Of a DNA stretch of 55,386 nucleotides, positions 25,813 to 35,387 are shown piece by piece. The stretch is taken from assembly GCA_003605065.1 (NCBI GenBank), contig QZJM01000005.1:1-55386 (forward strand), read 5' to 3'. A program made the translations under genes and the position numbers. Positions within the stretch are counted from its first letter, which is position 1, and each line of letters begins with the position of its first letter. The DNA is from Dethiobacter sp. Its GTDB lineage: Bacteria > Bacillota > Dethiobacteria > DTU022 > UBA8154. The notes under the pieces were generated by a model. That model did no database searches and was not told where the DNA came from. It was given only the letters and a program-made list of their open reading frames with translations.

Positions 25813-26562
25813 TCACCTTTCAAAATAATGAATTAAAACAAAAGTAATATTATCCAGGCCTCCCTGTGCATTAGCTTTGTTAATAAGCTCGTTTGCCGCT
25901 GCCTCAAGGTCTTCACTGTGCAAAATTATCTCCTGGATTTCCCTGGGCCTGAGCATGGAAGTCAATCCATCCGTACACAGCAATATATAATCCCCTGGAA
26001 TTATATCGTTCCTGTAAAAATCAATTTTTAAAGATGTGGTTGTCCCCAACGCTCTTGTAAGAAAGTTCCGCTGGGGATGAGTATATATTTCCTCATGTTT
26101 TATCTCGCCATTTTTTAACAGTTCCATCACTACGGAATGATCTTCGGTAATCTGCAGATGACCCGATTTATTAAAAAGGTGGGCCTGGCTGTCACCTACA
26201 TGTCCCGTTAAAAGCTCATTTTTATTAAAAAAAGCAGCCACGGTAAAGGTAGTGCCCATCCCCTTTAATTCAGGCTTCTGGAGCTGCATATCCAGAATAT
26301 TTTCATTTGCTTCAAGAATACTTTGCTGCAAATAATCTCTTATATTTATCAAGTCACACTTGGACAGCTTTTCTGTTAAAACAGAAATGTTCGTTTCCAG
26401 CGTTTCTATGGCGATAGAACTGGCTACTTCTCCTGCAACATGCCCGCCCATGCCATCTGCAACAGCAAAAATTAGAGGCCCATTTTCAGGGGGAATGTAA
26501 AAACGATCTTCGTTTGTTTCACGAATACACCCTGGGTGAGACCGGACAGCGTACCTTAACAT
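25813..26562 (-). CDS. prpC: PP2C-family protein phosphatase PrpC
   Basis: About 249 residues. Metal-dependent Ser/Thr phosphatase that reverses PrkC. Motifs: SHPGCIRETNEDRFY, VADGMGGHVAGEVAS, GDSQAHLF, LCTDGLTSML and GGLDNITFVLI, with all metal aspartates. The frame stays open to 26709 but that adds 49 residues unlike the family and overlaps rsmB; the ATG at 26562 has GAGGGG 7 bases upstream and gives the usual MLRYAVRSHPG start. Confidence 0.95.
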   Translation of the reverse strand: MLRYAVRSHPGCIRETNEDRFYIPPENGPLIFAVADGMGGHVAGEVASSIAIETLETNISVLTEKLSKCDLINIRDYLQQSILEANENILDMQLQKPELKGMGTTFTVAAFFNKNELLTGHVGDSQAHLFNKSGHLQITEDHSVVMELLKNGEIKHEEIYTHPQRNFLTRALGTTTSLKIDFYRNDIIPGDYILLCTDGLTSMLRPREIQEIILHSEDLEAAANELINKANAQGGLDNITFVLIHYFER

Positions 26563-26632
26563 CCTCTTCCCCCTCGTCATTCTCACCTGTTTAAGTAAGT
26601 ATAACAAAAACAGTTCTGAAAAGCAACGAACC

Positions 26633-28016
26633 TCATTTTTTCCTGATTCGCGCCAGGAAAAAACCATCAAGATTATGTTTATGAGGCCAGAGGAAGATTC
26701 TGCCTTCAATTTCCTCTTCGCTCCTCAATTCTTCCGGTAAAAGTGGAGAAAGCATCGCCGGGCGGGCAGAAGGCTCCCGTTCTAAAAATTTGTCAATAAC
26801 CTCCGTGGTTTCCTCGGGTTCAATAGTACAGGCGCTATATAACAAGACCCCCCCCCGGGCTCAAAGCTTTAAAAGCTTCTTTCAACAACTGCAGTTGAAG
26901 CTGGGAGAGGGAGGCAATATCTTCGGGTTGTCGTCTCCATTTAAGATCCCCCTTGCGCCGGATTACACCATGGCCCGAACAGGGGACATCAAGAAGTACA
27001 CGCTGAAAAACTTCTTTTTTATCCGCAGGCAGGGAACGCCCGTCTATCTTTTCTAGATTAATAATTTTTATTCCCTGCCGCCGCGCTGCATCCTGCACCA
27101 GTTTAAGGCGGTGGGGATAAAGATCCGCAGCAATAATGTTTCCCTGATTTTGCATAAGCATGGCCAGATGGACAGTTTTGCCCCCGGGAGCGCTGCACAG
27201 GTCCAGTACAGATTCTCCGGGCTGTGGGTTCAAAAGAGGGGCCACCAGCATGGAAGCTTCTCCCTGGACCTGAAAAAACCCTTCCCTGAAACTTGTAAGA
27301 TCTACCAGCCGGTCAGAAAGCTTCAGTTGTAAACCCTCAGGGGCATAGCGGCAATCCTCGGCTTTAACCCCTTCAAGATCCAGCTTTTTCTTGAGCTCGC
27401 CCCTGGAAAGCCGCAGGGTATTGGTGCGAACTGTTAACGGAGGTGCCAGGTTGCCGTCAGAACAAAAGGCTTCCGTTTCATCAATTCCCATATTCTTCAG
27501 CCATCTTCTTATCATCCAGAGAGGGTAAGAATAACGCAGGGAGAGGTACAGTTCGGGATTCTTTTCCCGTGAGGGCCAGGGAAGGCTTTCTTTTGTAACG
27601 CTTATCTTCCTCAGTACAGCATTGACAAGTCCCGCTACTCCCTTGTGACCATAGCGGTAAGCAAGTTTCACAGATTCATCAACGGCTGCCGAATCAGGAA
27701 CACGATCAAGGAAAAGCAGCTGGTAGGTTCCCAGCCTTAAAATATTCCGGACCCAGGGGGTTAATTTCTCCAGGGGATGTGTTAAATAAAGCGTAATTAC
27801 CCAGTCCAGTGTATTCAGTCTCTGGATAACACCATACGAAAGTTCCGTCAAAAGAGCCCTTTCTGTACCGGACAGAGATTGCCTGGAAAGGACCCGGTTT
27901 AAAACAAGGTTTAAATATGCTTCTTTTTCCTCTACTTCCTTCAATACTTCCAGAGCTGCATCCCTGGCATTAATTACTGCAACCTTTGAAGTGCCGTTTT
28001 TTTTGGAAGAAGGCAT
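26633..28016 (-). CDS. rsmB: 16S rRNA (cytosine-967-C5)-methyltransferase RsmB, frameshifted
   Basis: Normally makes m5C967 in 16S rRNA. N-terminal NusB-like domain (about 15-150) and SAM-binding methyltransferase with LCSAPGGKTVHLA and LLDVPCSGHGVIRRKGDLKW. The first frame ends after SPGGGLVI with a stop at 26835. The C-terminus continues in another frame as YSACTIEPEE ... DGFFLARIRKK to 26633. The break falls in a run of nine G (minus strand, 26839-26847); eight G would restore SPGGVLLYSACTIEPEE. The lost part contains the nucleophilic Cys, so the short product would be inactive. Sequencing error, phase variation or slippage are all possible. Confidence 0.9.
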
Positions 28017-28053
28017 CAACTCAACTCCTGCTTAAGTAGAATAAAGGCCGGTA

Positions 28054-28740
28054 CTATTCTCTTCCCCTTAACATCAGCAACCGGAACAGGTGTGCCAGGG
28101 CCACAGCCAGTGCCGCCACATAGGTTAAAGCTGCCGCGTTCAGGACTTTTTTTGCTCCGTTAAGCTCTTCCCCCTGTAAATAGCCACCATTTTCCAGAAT
28201 AGCCACTGCCCTTTTACTGGCGTTAAATTCCACGGGCATGGTAATGATTTGGAATAAAACAGTAAAAAGAAAAATAGCAATTCCCACATCCATTAAAAAG
28301 CCCAGTCCCCCGCTGAAAAGAAAGCCCATAAAAAAAAGGGGGAAAGCAGCCCTTGAGCCAAAATTAGCCAGGGGGACAATAGCATTGCGGATGCCAAGAG
28401 GAGCATAACCGTTATGATGCTGTATGGCATGACCGACCTCGTGAGCAGCAATACCAAGGGCAGCCAGGGAATTATCATGGTAAACCTGAGGTGAAAGACG
28501 GACAACTCCGGCACGTGGGTCATAATGATCCGTTAAATACCCCCGGGTCTGAGTAATTTTAATCTGTTCCAAACCCTCTTTATCGAGAAGTAAACGGGCA
28601 ACCTCTGCACCGGTTAACCTGTTCCCGGAATGCAGCCTGCTGTAGTGCCCATAAGTACTTTTTACCTTGTTTTGAGCATAAAGGGCCAAAATCATGGCAG
28701 GGATAACTAAGATTATAAATCCGGTATCTAGAAACCACAC
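28054..28740 (-). CDS. Neutral zinc metallopeptidase, YugP family
   Basis: 228 residues. HExxH zinc motif in AAHEVGHAIQHH (about 112-123) flanked by membrane helices at the N-terminus, in the middle and at the C-terminus (RAAFPLFFMGFLFSGGL, VGIAIFLFTVLFQII, LTYVAALAVALAHLF). Integral membrane protease of unknown substrate; the third zinc ligand is likely the Glu in VEFNASKRA. GTG start. In this block it commonly lies between fmt and rsmB. Confidence 0.92.
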   Translation of the reverse strand: MWFLDTGFIILVIPAMILALYAQNKVKSTYGHYSRLHSGNRLTGAEVARLLLDKEGLEQIKITQTRGYLTDHYDPRAGVVRLSPQVYHDNSLAALGIAAHEVGHAIQHHNGYAPLGIRNAIVPLANFGSRAAFPLFFMGFLFSGGLGFLMDVGIAIFLFTVLFQIITMPVEFNASKRAVAILENGGYLQGEELNGAKKVLNAAALTYVAALAVALAHLFRLLMLRGRE

Positions 28741-28760
28741 TTAAGCAAACACTCCTTTCT

Positions 28761-29546
28761 TTATTTTTTTCCTAACAAATAATCAAGGGCTTCCTGCAGC
28801 GCTGTTAAATCTACCCTGGTATTAAAACAGGGCCCCTGAGGTCTTTCATTTATCACACCGATAACCGGCAAAGGAAAACTGTCCAGCACTCCGCTGGAAA
28901 GATCTCTTTCGCAGGCTACCGCGATTACTGTCCGGGGGCCGTATTCTTCTATGGCACGGCGTGCCAGGGTTCCGCCCGTAACAACTTCTACCCCGAACCC
29001 CCTGTCGGAGGACATGCGGAGAATTTCAGCCAACTGGCATTTTCCACAACGCCGGCAGTTATTAATGTTGCGTGTAATTTTATACGAGCACTTGTCATTC
29101 TGCAGGCAGTGAGGAATAAGCAGTAAAACTTCACTGGCTTTTACTTTCAGGGACCGGGCACGGACCAGTTGATTGTTAACCTCTATAAATGAACGCTGGA
29201 TTATCTCCTGGGTAATATGCATAAAGCGTCCCATTTGCAGGACAAAAGGATAAAGTAAAAGCAGAGTTTTTTCCATAAACCATCTCGGAATTGGAAAGTT
29301 ACGTTTTTGCATTATGGTTAAAACTATGGCCAGCAGGCCGCATAAAAAAAGTAAAGTTAAGATAAGGGTTGATATGGTCAACCCCATAACCACACTGCGC
29401 GAAAAAACCTGGTAACGATCGCTGGCAAAAAGCAGCAGATAGCATGCCATAAACAACAAAAAGAGCAGTGCTGCCAGCAGTAAACCCAGAAAGGTCCTTT
29501 TTTTGATTTTCCTGTCAGCCGTTCTGTTTTTACTCAAACCTTTCAC
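28761..29546 (-). CDS. DUF116 domain-containing membrane protein
   Basis: 261 residues. Two N-terminal membrane helices (about 18-40 and 55-75) then a cytoplasmic cysteine-rich DUF116 domain: PHCLQNDKCSYK, CRRCGKCQ, VACERDLSSG and GPCFNTRVDL. The cysteines may hold a metal or Fe-S cluster. Function unknown; often encoded next to fmt in Clostridia. GTG start, overlapping fmt by 17 bases. Confidence 0.88.
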   Translation of the reverse strand: MKGLSKNRTADRKIKKRTFLGLLLAALLFLLFMACYLLLFASDRYQVFSRSVVMGLTISTLILTLLFLCGLLAIVLTIMQKRNFPIPRWFMEKTLLLLYPFVLQMGRFMHITQEIIQRSFIEVNNQLVRARSLKVKASEVLLLIPHCLQNDKCSYKITRNINNCRRCGKCQLAEILRMSSDRGFGVEVVTGGTLARRAIEEYGPRTVIAVACERDLSSGVLDSFPLPVIGVINERPQGPCFNTRVDLTALQEALDYLLGKK

Positions 29547-30483
29547 CCATTTCCAGCCTGTAACCTTTTAAAAAGTCCCCCGCATTCATTCTTTTTTTCC
29601 CTTCCGGCTGAACTTCTAAAATGTTGAGCGAGTTCTGACCGGTCATAACTTCCAGATAATCCTTACCTACCGCACAAACCGTTCCCGGAGATAGAAACAA
29701 TGAATCGGAAAGCAAGACTCCCCCTGTCTTCTCTGCCGGGGAAGTCTTCCATACCTTCAGGCGTTTATGACGGTAATTGGTATAGGCACCCGGAACAGGA
29801 TTAAGGGAACGAACAAGGTTATGTACGGCAATTGCCGGTCTGGACCACGAAATATTTTCTTCTTCCCTGGTTATTAAGGGTGCATACGTGGCCTTGCCTT
29901 CATCCTGTGACAAGCGCGGAGCTTTCCCTTCCGCTAAAAGTTCCAGGGCTTTTTGCAGTGTCACCGCACCAAACTCGGCTAAACGGTCGTGAAGAGCACC
30001 GTAGTTTTCATGCGGATCAATCCCCGTTTTTTCCTGCAAGATAATATCCCCGGCATCCAGGCGCGAAGACATGTATAATACCGTAACACCCGTAAATTCT
30101 TCGCCAGCCATCAAGGCCCTCTGGACAGGAGCCGCGCCGCGATAGGACGGAAGCAGGGAGGGATGAAGGTTAATGCATCCCAGGGGAGGGAAATTAAGAA
30201 CATCCGGTTTTAGAAACATGCCAAAAGCCACATTTACCAGGACCTGGGGGTTGACTTCCCTTAGAACATTTAATAAGCCTTCATGGCCTTCCGGCTGGTA
30301 CAGCGCCAGGTCATATTCCAAAGCTTTCTCTTTTACCGGGGTTGCAGATATATTCTTTCCCCTTCCCGCCGGGCGGTCCGGTCTTGTGACCACCGCCGCC
30401 AGGCGAAAATTTTCCGCCAGCACCCGCAGGGAAGGAAGGGCAAAAGAACTGGTTCCTAAAAAAAGTATTTTTAAATCCACCAC
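29530..30483 (-). CDS. fmt: Methionyl-tRNA formyltransferase
   Basis: About 317 residues. Formylates Met-tRNAi using 10-formyl-THF for initiation. The formyl-transferase motif NLHPSLLPSYRGAAPVQ (Asn, His) and the Asp in RLDAGDIILQ are present, followed by the C-terminal OB-like tRNA domain. The frame opens at 30492, but AAAGGGTG lies 6 bases before the GTG at 30481-30483, giving MVDLKILFLGTS. Directly after def, so adding and removing the formyl group are co-expressed. Confidence 0.96.
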   Translation of the reverse strand: MVDLKILFLGTSSFALPSLRVLAENFRLAAVVTRPDRPAGRGKNISATPVKEKALEYDLALYQPEGHEGLLNVLREVNPQVLVNVAFGMFLKPDVLNFPPLGCINLHPSLLPSYRGAAPVQRALMAGEEFTGVTVLYMSSRLDAGDIILQEKTGIDPHENYGALHDRLAEFGAVTLQKALELLAEGKAPRLSQDEGKATYAPLITREEENISWSRPAIAVHNLVRSLNPVPGAYTNYRHKRLKVWKTSPAEKTGGVLLSDSLFLSPGTVCAVGKDYLEVMTGQNSLNILEVQPEGKKRMNAGDFLKGYRLEMGERFE

Positions 30484-30515
30484 TAAAATCACCCTTTGAA
30501 CCGTTAAATCAGCTG

Positions 30516-30998
30516 TTAAGCTTCTTCACCAGGTTTTTTAATTTCCTCCGGCGTAAGAAACCGGAGAACTTTATCAATAAATAATACTCCATGGAGGTGG
30601 TCTATCTCATGCTGTAAAACCCTGGATATCAGCCCCTGACCGGCAACCTTTATGTCCCGGCCCGTCCTGTCCAGTCCCTTCACTTCCACCCGGGAAAAAC
30701 GAGGAACCTCACCATATAGTCCCGGAAAGCTCAGGCAGCCTTCAACATCTATAATTTCACCTTCACTGTCTATAATTTCAGGGTTGATTATTTCCATAAC
30801 CTTGTCTTCATCTCTTATCACGATAATGCTTTTGGAAATTCCGATCTGAGGAGCGGCCAGGCCTATGCCTTCAGCTTTAAACATCGTCTCCATCATATCA
30901 TCCAGCAACAGGTGTAACTGAGCGTTAAACCTGGAAACAGGAACAGCTCTTTTTCGCAGCACCGGATCCCCCTGTTTCCGAATATTTCTTAAAGCCAT
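30516..30998 (-). CDS. def: Peptide deformylase
   Basis: About 160 residues. Removes the N-formyl group from nascent chains. All three motifs are seen: GIGLAAPQIG, EGCLSFPG (metal Cys) and QHEIDHLHG (HExxH). The ATG at 30996-30998 with GGAGG 7 bases upstream gives MALRNIRKQGDPVL; the ORF start seven codons earlier lies in the binding site region. Confidence 0.97.
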   Translation of the reverse strand: MALRNIRKQGDPVLRKRAVPVSRFNAQLHLLLDDMMETMFKAEGIGLAAPQIGISKSIIVIRDEDKVMEIINPEIIDSEGEIIDVEGCLSFPGLYGEVPRFSRVEVKGLDRTGRDIKVAGQGLISRVLQHEIDHLHGVLFIDKVLRFLTPEEIKKPGEEA

Positions 30999-31019
30999 TT
31001 TCCCCCCTCCTTGTTTCAA

Positions 31020-33266
31020 TTATAACATCATCAGGGGATTAAAATCTACTGTGACCCTTATATCTTCCCCTGTTTCTTTTGTAAAGTTCCAAACCGCATC
31101 TCTTATAATTTCACTGTACTTCAGCAGGTTAAATCCCTTATAGATAAGATGATAACGAAAACGCTCCTTGATTTTAAAAAGAGGAGCCGGAGAAGGGCCC
31201 AGAAGCTCTGCCTCTCCCTGACCGGAAGAGGGTAAGCTTTCCGCCAATCTTTTTTTTAAGCTTTCAGCGGAATCCCTGGCTTTTGTCTCCAGGGGCGAAC
31301 TGCAGCTGATCAGGATTATTTCGGAAAAGGGAGGATATAAAAGGATCTTGCGCCTCTTAAACTCTTCTTGTAAAAAATTCATGTAGTTATGTGCTGCTGC
31401 AGCCTTAATGCTGTAATGCCAGGGGGTAAAGGTCTGAATTATAACCCGCCCTTCCCGGGCACCTCTTCCCGCCCGTCCGGCCGCCTGTGACAATAATTGA
31501 AAAGTCCGCTCTCCGGCACGAAAGTCCGGAAGGTGCAGGGTAATATCGGCTGCCACTATTCCTACCAAAGTTACACCTGGAAAATCAAAGCCTTTGGCAA
31601 TCATTTGCGTTCCAATTAAAACGGAGGCCCTTTTTTCTTTAAAGGTGTTCCATATCCTGGTATAAGCTCTTCTGTCAATGGTAGTATCACTATCCATCCT
31701 GATAACTTCAATTTCCGGGAAAATACTTTTTACTTCTTTTTCCACCCTCTGTGTTCCCAGTCCAAAGTTACGAATATAGCGGCTGTTACAATTGGGACAA
31801 AACTCTAAAATTACCCTTTTGTAACCACAATAATGGCATTGCAGGTGTTCCGGAGATGAATGGTAAGTAAGGGATACGTCACAGGAAGGGCATTTTATAA
31901 CCTGCCCGCACTGCCGGCAGAGCTGAAAACTGGAGAAGCCGCGGCGGTTAAGAAAAAGCATCATCTGCTCCCCGCGGGAAAGAGTTTCCTCCATGGCTCT
32001 CCTTAAGGGCCGGCTGAAAATGCTCCTGTTTTTATCATTAAATTCACGGCGCATGTCCACTACTTCTACAGAGGGGAGTAAACGTCCTCCCGCCCTCTCC
32101 GAAAGCCTAATTAATTTTACCTTTTCCTCCTTCGTCTCCAGAAAGGTTTCCAGTGAAGGAGTGGCGCTCCCCATCAACAGAACAGACCCGTGGTAAGCAG
32201 CTCTCCATCTGGCCACGTCTCTGGTATGATAGCGCGGTGAATCATATTGCTTGTACGTATTTTCATGCTCTTCATCCATAACAATCAGCCCGATGTTCCT
32301 TAAAGGAGCAAAAACAGCCGATCGGGCACCAAAAACGAGCCGGACTTCCCCTCTTCTTACCCGCAGCCACTGATCATATCTTTCCCCCGGGGAAAGACTG
32401 CTATGTAACAAAGCAAACCGGCCCGGGAAACGTATTCTTAACTGTTCTAGCACCTGGGGTGTAAGTGCTATTTCCGGCACAAGGAATAAAACAGTCCGGC
32501 CCTGTTTTACAACTTCTTCGGCCGCCCGCAAATAAAGTTCCGTTTTCCCGCTTCCTGTAATACCGTAAATTAAAAACTGTTTTTGTTCACCGCTAAATCC
32601 TTTTTTAATTTCCTCCCAGGCTGTTTCCTGTTCACCTGTTAAACACAGCTCCCTATGGAGCCCGGTCTGTTCCAGGGTCTCTTCCCATGGAAGGCGTTCG
32701 CAGGGAACCATTTCCATCTTTAACAATCCCTTGTTTATTAAAGAAGTAAGGCTCTGGCGCCCGGCTCCCGTTTTTTCCTTAAGCTCCGTCCAGGGCAGGC
32801 CTTCTTTTGCTAAAGCTAAATGTTCCAGGATTAAAGCCTGGCGAAAGGCCTTGGTCTTTAACCTGGCACTTTCCTCCAGCAAACTGCTTTCCGGAAGAAG
32901 GGGCCAAACATATTGCACATACCTGGTTTTTACTCCATCTCCTGCCGGAGGCAGGCAGAGGCGAATGGCTTCAATCCAGCGGCTGAAAAATCGCCTGGAA
33001 AGCCAGTAACTAAGCTTAACAAACTCCGGCCGCAAAACAGGATAAGGATCCTGCACGTTTAAAATTTCCCTGGGATTCTCTACTACGGCCTCCCGATCCA
33101 GTGCCACTACATATGCAGTTATTTTTTGGGAACGAAAAGGAACCTGTACACGGGAACCAAGTTTAACTCTGCCGCACAAATGTGACGGAACAGAGTACTG
33201 GAAAGGCCTGTCTAGAGCATTGCTTACCATATCCAAAATAACCCGGGCATATAACTCTTCTGTCAC
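31020..33266 (-). CDS. priA: Primosomal helicase PriA
   Basis: 748 residues. 3'-5' helicase that restarts stalled forks. N-terminal DNA-binding domain (RVILDMVSNALDRPFQYSVP), Walker A GITGSGKTELYLR, DEEH box, then the zinc-binding insert with CRQCGQVIKCPSC and CHYCGYK ... CPNC, and motif VI AGRAGRGAREG. GTG start with AGAGGTG upstream. First or second gene after coaBC as in Bacillus. Confidence 0.97.
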   Translation of the reverse strand: MTEELYARVILDMVSNALDRPFQYSVPSHLCGRVKLGSRVQVPFRSQKITAYVVALDREAVVENPREILNVQDPYPVLRPEFVKLSYWLSRRFFSRWIEAIRLCLPPAGDGVKTRYVQYVWPLLPESSLLEESARLKTKAFRQALILEHLALAKEGLPWTELKEKTGAGRQSLTSLINKGLLKMEMVPCERLPWEETLEQTGLHRELCLTGEQETAWEEIKKGFSGEQKQFLIYGITGSGKTELYLRAAEEVVKQGRTVLFLVPEIALTPQVLEQLRIRFPGRFALLHSSLSPGERYDQWLRVRRGEVRLVFGARSAVFAPLRNIGLIVMDEEHENTYKQYDSPRYHTRDVARWRAAYHGSVLLMGSATPSLETFLETKEEKVKLIRLSERAGGRLLPSVEVVDMRREFNDKNRSIFSRPLRRAMEETLSRGEQMMLFLNRRGFSSFQLCRQCGQVIKCPSCDVSLTYHSSPEHLQCHYCGYKRVILEFCPNCNSRYIRNFGLGTQRVEKEVKSIFPEIEVIRMDSDTTIDRRAYTRIWNTFKEKRASVLIGTQMIAKGFDFPGVTLVGIVAADITLHLPDFRAGERTFQLLSQAAGRAGRGAREGRVIIQTFTPWHYSIKAAAAHNYMNFLQEEFKRRKILLYPPFSEIILISCSSPLETKARDSAESLKKRLAESLPSSGQGEAELLGPSPAPLFKIKERFRYHLIYKGFNLLKYSEIIRDAVWNFTKETGEDIRVTVDFNPLMML

Positions 33267-33360
33267 TCCGGAACACCTCTGCCTTTTAATAGTTCTTTCA
33301 TTAAGGAATAAATTATAATATAATAATACAGTAAAAAAAGAAAATTAAAAAGGAGCTAAC

Positions 33361-33972
33361 ATGTTTGTACAGCCCAGAGTAATACGTATTCTTTGGCAAA
33401 ATATAAACTGGATCATTATGGCCCTGCTTTTCTTTGGTCTTGGAATTTTCGTTTCGGCATTTGCTTTGGGTAATGAAAAATTTTTTTTGACAGAACTTAC
33501 GGAAAGCCAGCAGCATTTCTTAAAAGAAATGGCCGAAATGGTTTTCAGCGGTTCTCCTGTCCGGGGAATAATACTGCTCTTTATAAATAATCTTTTAGCC
33601 TCCTTGCAAATGATGCTGCTGGGAGTTCTCCTGGGCATTCCCCCGCTATTTGGTCTCTTCACCAATGGAGCCCTGCTGGGCAGCCTTTTAATTGGACTTG
33701 GACATGAAGGCGTTTCCGCCCTTACTTTTATGTGGGTGGGGGTCCTGCCTCACGGGATTTTTGAATTACCGGCATTTTTAATAAGTGCAGCCTTCGGGCT
33801 TAAAATGGGTTTTCATCTGGTCTTTCCCCTTCCGCAAAAAAAAAGAGGCGAAAGCCTCAGTTTTATCTGGCGGGAATTTTTGGCAGTTTTTCCCCTGTTA
33901 ATAAACCTTCTCATTATTGCAGCGGTTATCGAAGTGATCCTAACTCCCCTGCTGGTTAAATTATTATTTTGA
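33361..33972 (+). CDS. Stage II sporulation protein M-like membrane protein
   Basis: 203 residues, plus strand. Four to five membrane helices with the SpoIIM core FINNLLASLQMMLLGVLLGIPPL and the conserved LPHGIFELPAFLISAAFG motif. True SpoIIM works with SpoIID/SpoIIP in engulfment, but many paralogues are general membrane proteins; without those partners here I only claim the family. ATG with AAAAGGAG upstream; an AT-rich TATAAT stretch precedes. Its last 17 bases overlap the 3' end of coaBC. Confidence 0.85.
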   Translation: MFVQPRVIRILWQNINWIIMALLFFGLGIFVSAFALGNEKFFLTELTESQQHFLKEMAEMVFSGSPVRGIILLFINNLLASLQMMLLGVLLGIPPLFGLFTNGALLGSLLIGLGHEGVSALTFMWVGVLPHGIFELPAFLISAAFGLKMGFHLVFPLPQKKRGESLSFIWREFLAVFPLLINLLIIAAVIEVILTPLLVKLLF

Positions 33973-35152
33973 TACGCTCCAGAATAAGATGGGCCAGTTC
34001 ATATTTGGTCATGAGGGGAAGTTCCTCCACATGCCCATCCCTGTAAAGCAGATTAACTTTATTTGTTTCATAAGTAAAACCCGCACCTTCCTCGGTAAGA
34101 TCATTGGCCACAATGAGGTCAAGGTTTTTAGCTGCCAGCTTTTTATGAGCATTGTTCAGAAGATTTTCTGTTTCTGCAGCGAAACCGACCAAAATGTAGT
34201 TTCCTTTCCTGGAACCCAGTTCCTGCAGGATATCGGGGTTACGAACAAGCCTGACAAGTAAGTCGCCGCCCTTTTTTATTTTTTGCGAATAAGTTTCCTC
34301 CGGCCTGTAGTCAGCTACAGCAGCTGTCTTAATAATAACATCAGCCAGGAAAAGTTTGTCCATAACAACATCATACATCTCCCTGGCAGAAACTACAGGG
34401 TGAAACTCGACCCCTGGCGGCGGTTCCAGGGCAGTTGGCCCGCTAATTAAAAGGACACGGGCCCCTCTTTCCCTGGCTGCCCGTGCAAGTGCATATCCCA
34501 TGCGACCACTGGAATGGTTGCTAAAAAAGCGAACAGGGTCCAACAGCTCTCTGGTGGGACCGGCAGTAACCAGTACCGTAAGCCCGCCATAATCTTCCCG
34601 TGCCGGGAACTTGTCCTTAATTAACTGCAGAAGCTGTGCCGGTTCAACCATACGGCCTTCTCCCACATCACCACAAGCCAGAACACCTGCCAGGGGATCT
34701 GCAAAAATATAGCCTCTCTTGCGCAAAAGTTCAATATTTTCCCTTACAGCGGCGTTATGAAACATAACAGTGTTCATTGATGGTGCCAGGATGACCGGAC
34801 GCTCCTTCAGGTTAACGGCCAAAAGGACAGTGGAAAGAAGATCATCGGCAATACCGGCAGCAATCTTACCCAGAAAATTGGCCGTTGCCGGAGCCACCAC
34901 GACCATATGCGGTTCACGAGCCAGATCTATATGGACTGTCGCTGACCCGTAGGAGGGATTAAAAAGCGAGCTGTAAACAGGGCGCCCTGTAAGAGTCCTC
35001 ATGGTAAGAGGTGTGATAAAAGCTTCCGCATTAGCAGTCATAACTACCTGCACGGCTGCGCCTTCTTTTATAAGAAGCCTGGCCAGCTCAGCGCTTTTAT
35101 AGGCGGCTATGCCTCCTGTAATGCCCAGCAGAATCGTTTTATCCTTCAGCAT
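33956..35152 (-). CDS. coaBC: Bifunctional phosphopantothenoylcysteine decarboxylase/synthetase
   Basis: 398 residues. Two steps of CoA synthesis. N-terminal flavoprotein CoaC (GITGGIAAYKSAELARLL, APSMNTVMF, ACGDVGEGRM with the active Cys), C-terminal CoaB (TAGPTRELLDPVRFFSNHSSG, DLIVANDLT, KKGGDLLVRL). ATG start. Follows rpoZ, 28 bases away. Supplies CoaD/CoaE (coaE at 13597). Confidence 0.97.
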   Translation of the reverse strand: MLKDKTILLGITGGIAAYKSAELARLLIKEGAAVQVVMTANAEAFITPLTMRTLTGRPVYSSLFNPSYGSATVHIDLAREPHMVVVAPATANFLGKIAAGIADDLLSTVLLAVNLKERPVILAPSMNTVMFHNAAVRENIELLRKRGYIFADPLAGVLACGDVGEGRMVEPAQLLQLIKDKFPAREDYGGLTVLVTAGPTRELLDPVRFFSNHSSGRMGYALARAARERGARVLLISGPTALEPPPGVEFHPVVSAREMYDVVMDKLFLADVIIKTAAVADYRPEETYSQKIKKGGDLLVRLVRNPDILQELGSRKGNYILVGFAAETENLLNNAHKKLAAKNLDLIVANDLTEEGAGFTYETNKVNLLYRDGHVEELPLMTKYELAHLILERIKIII

Positions 35153-35180
35153 AATTTACACCACTTTTAAGTTAAAACAT

Positions 35181-35387
35181 TTATTTAATACCGTTTTTAG
35201 TCCTCTCAAAGGATATCCTCCCCGAAGAAATATCTTCCAGGGCAGAAGTTACTTCCTTAAAAATATGGGAATCATCCCTGGCTACCTGGTTTTCCCGAAG
35301 CTGGCGTGCCCTTTTAGCCGCCATGATCACCAGTGAATACCTGCTATCAACGTTTTTAAGCAATTCATCTATGGAGGGATAGATCAC
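35181..35387 (-). CDS. rpoZ: RNA polymerase omega subunit
   Basis: About 68 residues, MIYPSIDELLKNVDSRYSLVIMAAKRARQL, the omega consensus. The GTG at 35385-35387 follows AAGGTG and gives this standard N-terminus; three codons upstream another GTG lies too close to AGAGGAAG. Overlaps gmk by 23 bases, so coupled. Confidence 0.95.
   Translation of the reverse strand: MIYPSIDELLKNVDSRYSLVIMAAKRARQLRENQVARDDSHIFKEVTSALEDISSGRISFERTKNGIK

Noticed and set aside
26563..26709. N-terminal extension of prpC
   Set aside because: It overlaps the true rsmB C-terminus, is unlike PP2C proteins and has no suitable binding site; ATG 26562 has one.
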